Below are positions 15,550 through 17,206 of a DNA stretch of 17,206 nucleotides, in pieces. Source of the DNA: Candidatus Anoxychlamydiales bacterium (lineage in GTDB: Bacteria; Chlamydiota; Chlamydiia; Chlamydiales; SM23-39). The notes below the pieces were generated by a model. The model had not been told where the DNA came from and made no database searches. It saw only the letters and a program-made list of their open reading frames with translations. Position 1 is the first letter of the stretch. Each line of letters opens with the position of its first letter. Where the stretch lies: the NCBI GenBank assembly GCA_011064865.1, contig JAAKFX010000027.1, forward strand, positions 1 through 17,206. Direction: 5' to 3'. Both the position numbers and the translations under genes were made by a program.

Positions 15550-15577
15550 ACTTTAACAAATCTACATCTAATAACAA
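15550..15577 (-). promoter_or_regulatory. Candidate promoter for the 194-aa gene
   Basis: On the minus strand TTGTTA (15577-15572), a 16-base spacer and TAAAGT (15555-15550) lie about 42 bases before the ATG. The -35 is good and the -10 is moderate. The leader contains AAGGAG at 15522-15517. Confidence 0.35.
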
Positions 15578-15843
15578 TATCTGATGAAAAACCTAAAATA
15601 GAATTAGTTATTATTCATTAAAGCTAAAATTACACGTTTTATGCCTAATATTATAATAAAAAAGAGATTTTTTAGCAAGTAAATACTTTTTGAATCTTTA
15701 TCTTAAAGTTAAAACAACTTCTTGTCACATGTCACTAAATACAAGTCATTTATTTATTTCATTACACCAAATAAGGCCTTTATTACCTTAATAACCATCA
15801 AGTTCTAATTAATTACCTGCTATTACATAGTTTATTGAATTTA

Positions 15844-15849
15844 TATAAT
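15844..15849 (+). promoter_or_regulatory. Candidate -10 element for the 128-aa gene
   Basis: A perfect TATAAT lies 38 bases before the GTG start. The matching -35 position (15821-15826, TATTAC at 17 bases) is poor, and nearby AT-rich hexamers such as TATTAT at 15854 compete, so the precise promoter is uncertain. Confidence 0.3.
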
Positions 15850-15875
15850 AAAATATTATAAAAATAGAATTAAAT

Positions 15876-15881
15876 AAGGAG
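15876..15881 (+). promoter_or_regulatory. Shine-Dalgarno site supporting a GTG start
   Basis: A perfect AAGGAG is followed by six bases and GTG at 15888, which is strong support for this non-ATG start. Confidence 0.65.
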
Positions 15882-15887
15882 AAAGTA

Positions 15888-16274
15888 GTGAATAGTGTAA
15901 TCGCTCTTTTTGGAGAGAGTGAAAAGGGTAGATATTGTTATCCCTATTATTTTTCAAATGTGATAGAGCTAGCAGAAACACTTGGAAATGCACCTGATGA
16001 TAGTTTAGGAATAGAGCTTGCTATCCAAGCTCTTATGTATGAGAGAGATATTATCTATTTCAGAGTTGAAGAAGAGGGAAATAGTTTAGAGCAATATATG
16101 AGGAGTATTGAGATATTAAAAGATAAAAATAGAGTCAAAAAAATCAATGCAATTTGCATACCAAAAGTTGGAGATAGTGAGATAATCACAAATCTCGATA
16201 TGATATGCAAAATGCATAAATCGATAATAATCATGAGTGAAAAAGATCTTTTCGATTATCTAATTTCAATATGA
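15888..16274 (+). CDS. Unrecognised 128-aa protein, GTG start
   Basis: I cannot name this protein. It is a small, soluble, acidic 128-aa product beginning with VIALFGESEKGRY, a beta strand and Gly-rich turn, followed by helices (LGIELAIQALMYERD), a strand (IIYFRVEEEG), and two strand-like segments (INAICIPKVG, HKSIIIMSEKDL). This alternation suggests a compact alpha/beta, Rossmann-like fold, but GESEKGR is not a Walker loop and no catalytic residues stand out. GTG with a perfect AAGGAG six bases upstream fixes the start. The TGA abuts the ahpC stop with no bases between, so the two genes converge with no room for a terminator. It is a single-gene unit with a long upstream region, which hints at individual regulation. 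Confidence 0.72.
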   Translation: MNSVIALFGESEKGRYCYPYYFSNVIELAETLGNAPDDSLGIELAIQALMYERDIIYFRVEEEGNSLEQYMRSIEILKDKNRVKKINAICIPKVGDSEIITNLDMICKMHKSIIIMSEKDLFDYLISI

Positions 16275-16856
16275 TTATTTTTCAAAGTAATGAACTACCC
16301 CTTCTTTAGTTGGTTTCATTGCTTTCTCTCCGTAATGCCAATTAGCTGGGCATACTTCGCCATGAGTTTCGAAACAATTAAGTCCATCTAAGACTCTTAA
16401 AGCCTCATCTACAGATCTTCCTAAAAATAGATCGTTGACAAGCTCATGTCTGATTACACCATCTTTATCTATCAGGAAAAGACCTCTAAAAGAGACACCT
16501 TCTTCTTCGTTTAGAACTCCATAAGCTCTTGATATATCTTTTGTTATATCAGAAACAAGTGGATATTCTATTCCTTTGATCCCACCTTTTACTTTGGGAG
16601 TCTCAAGCCATGCAAAGTGAGAATAAATACTATCTATCGAACAGCCTACAACTTCACAATCTTTTTTCTTAAATTCTTCTAATTGCTCTTGAAAAGCGTG
16701 TAGCTCTGTTGGACAGACAAATGTAAAATCTAATGGATAGAAGAAAAATATTACATATCTACCATGATAATTAGAGAGAGAAAAATCCTCATCGAATTTA
16801 TTTTTAACTACGGCTTTAGCTTTAAACTCTGGCGCCTTTTTACCTATAAGTGTCAT
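16275..16856 (-). CDS. ahpC: Typical 2-Cys peroxiredoxin (AhpC/Prx1 type)
   Basis: A cytoplasmic thiol peroxidase that reduces hydrogen peroxide and organic peroxides. The 193-aa protein has the peroxidatic C48 in DFTFVCPTE with T45 in place, R124 in SFRG, and the resolving C169 in GEVCPANW, so it is a typical two-cysteine enzyme. The C-terminal VVHYFEK contains the YF element that, together with a GG(L/I)G-like loop (KGGIKG at 90-95), marks sensitivity to over-oxidation in Prx1 enzymes. Chlamydia has an AhpC of this class (CT603), and no AhpF partner is in the window, so thioredoxin would be the likely reductant. AAGGAG lies seven bases before the ATG, and the gene follows the metallo-beta-lactamase-fold gene by 14 bases, so the two form an operon. 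Confidence 0.95.
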   Translation of the reverse strand: MTLIGKKAPEFKAKAVVKNKFDEDFSLSNYHGRYVIFFFYPLDFTFVCPTELHAFQEQLEEFKKKDCEVVGCSIDSIYSHFAWLETPKVKGGIKGIEYPLVSDITKDISRAYGVLNEEEGVSFRGLFLIDKDGVIRHELVNDLFLGRSVDEALRVLDGLNCFETHGEVCPANWHYGEKAMKPTKEGVVHYFEK

Positions 16857-16870
16857 ATTATTACTCCTTT

Positions 16871-17206
16871 TTAAATAAAATTTTCTGCATTTTCCATCCA
16901 GCTCTCATCACCTATTGTTGTTATAGAGCCGTGACCTGGATAAACTTTAATATCCTTATCAAGTTTTGATAATTTTTTTAATGATATTATCATATCTTTA
17001 GGATTAGAATATTCAAAATCCACCCTTCCAAAAGATCCTTGAAATAGTGTATCTCCAGAAAAAAGAGTTTTTTCTTTTTTAATTAAAAAGCATACACATC
17101 CAGGAGTGTGACCAGGCGTATGAATTGTTTCTATTTCAATATCGCCAACTGTGATTTTATCTTTATCTTTTAATAAAACATCAGCGTCTACACCTTGAAT
17201 CTTTTC
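16871..17206 (-). CDS. Metallo-beta-lactamase-fold hydrolase, glyoxalase II-like, 5' end outside the window
   Basis: Only the last 111 residues are visible; the frame is open to the window edge. Seen in order: HTPGHTPGC (third metal-binding motif), FSGDTLFQGSFGRVD (bridging Asp) and VYPGHG (final His), followed by the TTIGDE tail common in short MBL-fold hydrolases. The upstream HxHxDH motif would lie outside. The layout matches the roughly 200-aa YcbL/GloB-like subgroup that hydrolyses thioesters such as S-lactoylglutathione or persulfides; the substrate cannot be set. It is upstream of ahpC, with 14 bases between stop and ATG, and the ahpC ribosome site starts just past this stop. Co-transcription suggests a shared role in thiol or peroxide detoxification, which is an inference. 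Confidence 0.85.
   Translation of the reverse strand, partial: EKIQGVDADVLLKDKDKITVGDIEIETIHTPGHTPGCVCFLIKKEKTLFSGDTLFQGSFGRVDFEYSNPKDMIISLKKLSKLDKDIKVYPGHGSITTIGDESWMENAENFI

Larger units (their letters stand above)
15509..15887. other. 379-base AT-rich divergent intergenic region
   Basis: This gap separates the divergent 194-aa and 128-aa genes. I see no tRNA, no convincing small gene and no repeat array. It holds candidate promoters at both ends, a direct repeat of TGTCAC at about 15724-15734, a near-palindrome around AAGGCC at 15770-15784 and short TAAGG/CCTTA arms at 15772-15790. It is the longest non-coding stretch in the window and could be regulatory, but none of these elements is strong alone. 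Confidence 0.45.

Noticed and set aside
1..17206. Mobile element, CRISPR array, toxin-antitoxin or defence system
   Set aside because: No transposase, integrase, direct-repeat array, terminal inverted repeats or recognisable defence domains were seen; the content is mostly housekeeping.

Overview
The window is strongly AT-rich (about 30% GC by eye, not computed) and looks like a chromosomal segment of a member of the phylum Chlamydiota, most likely an environmental or AT-rich lineage rather than Chlamydia itself. The argument is gene content and pairing. A glgC-metallophosphoesterase pair, minor type II pseudopilins beside pepP-mutL, an rsbU-type PP2C phosphatase near eno, a pcnB-type nucleotidyltransferase and an AhpC peroxiredoxin correspond, from memory, to Chlamydia trachomatis CT489/488, the CT566-575 region, CT588/587, CT410 and CT603. 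There is no rRNA, tRNA, CRISPR array, transposase, integrase or phage gene that I can see.

Layout. 1-1711 (+): 3' part of glgC, then a calcineurin-like phosphoesterase. 1810-2769 (-): an unrecognised helical protein. 2815-4808 (+): three tightly packed genes, GspI-like and GspJ-like pseudopilins and a membrane-anchored protein in the GspK position. 4805-7635 (-): a mutL-pepP operon joined by an ATGA overlap. 7708-8928 (+): CCA/poly(A) nucleotidyltransferase. 8959-9828 (-): an unrecognised 289-aa protein with its own good promoter. 10077-11795 (-): membrane-bound RsbU-like PP2C phosphatase. 11827-14949 (+): trmH/spoU-rsgA-eno with overlapping start and stop codons. 14924-15508 (-): an unrecognised 194-aa protein whose 3' end runs into that of eno. 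15509-15887: an AT-rich divergent intergenic region. 15888-16274 (+): an unrecognised 128-aa protein with a GTG start. 16275-17206 (-): ahpC and, upstream of it, the 3' part of a metallo-beta-lactamase-fold hydrolase.

How the genes fit together. Most of the window is housekeeping: glycogen synthesis (glgC), glycolysis (eno), mismatch repair (mutL), peptide turnover (pepP), RNA 3'-end processing (pcnB), ribosome maturation (trmH-like, rsgA) and peroxide defence (ahpC). The more lineage-specific layer is the type II secretion pseudopilin cluster, the RsbU phosphatase of the sigma-factor partner switch, and four proteins I cannot name (319, 289, 194 and 128 aa). I do not see a complete new system. 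The best leads are the pseudopilins with non-canonical cleavage sites, a MutL without the endonuclease motif, and the unnamed genes that carry strong Shine-Dalgarno sites while several neighbours have none.

Starts were corrected from the longest reading frame for mutL, rsbU, trmH and eno; reasons are given in each entry.
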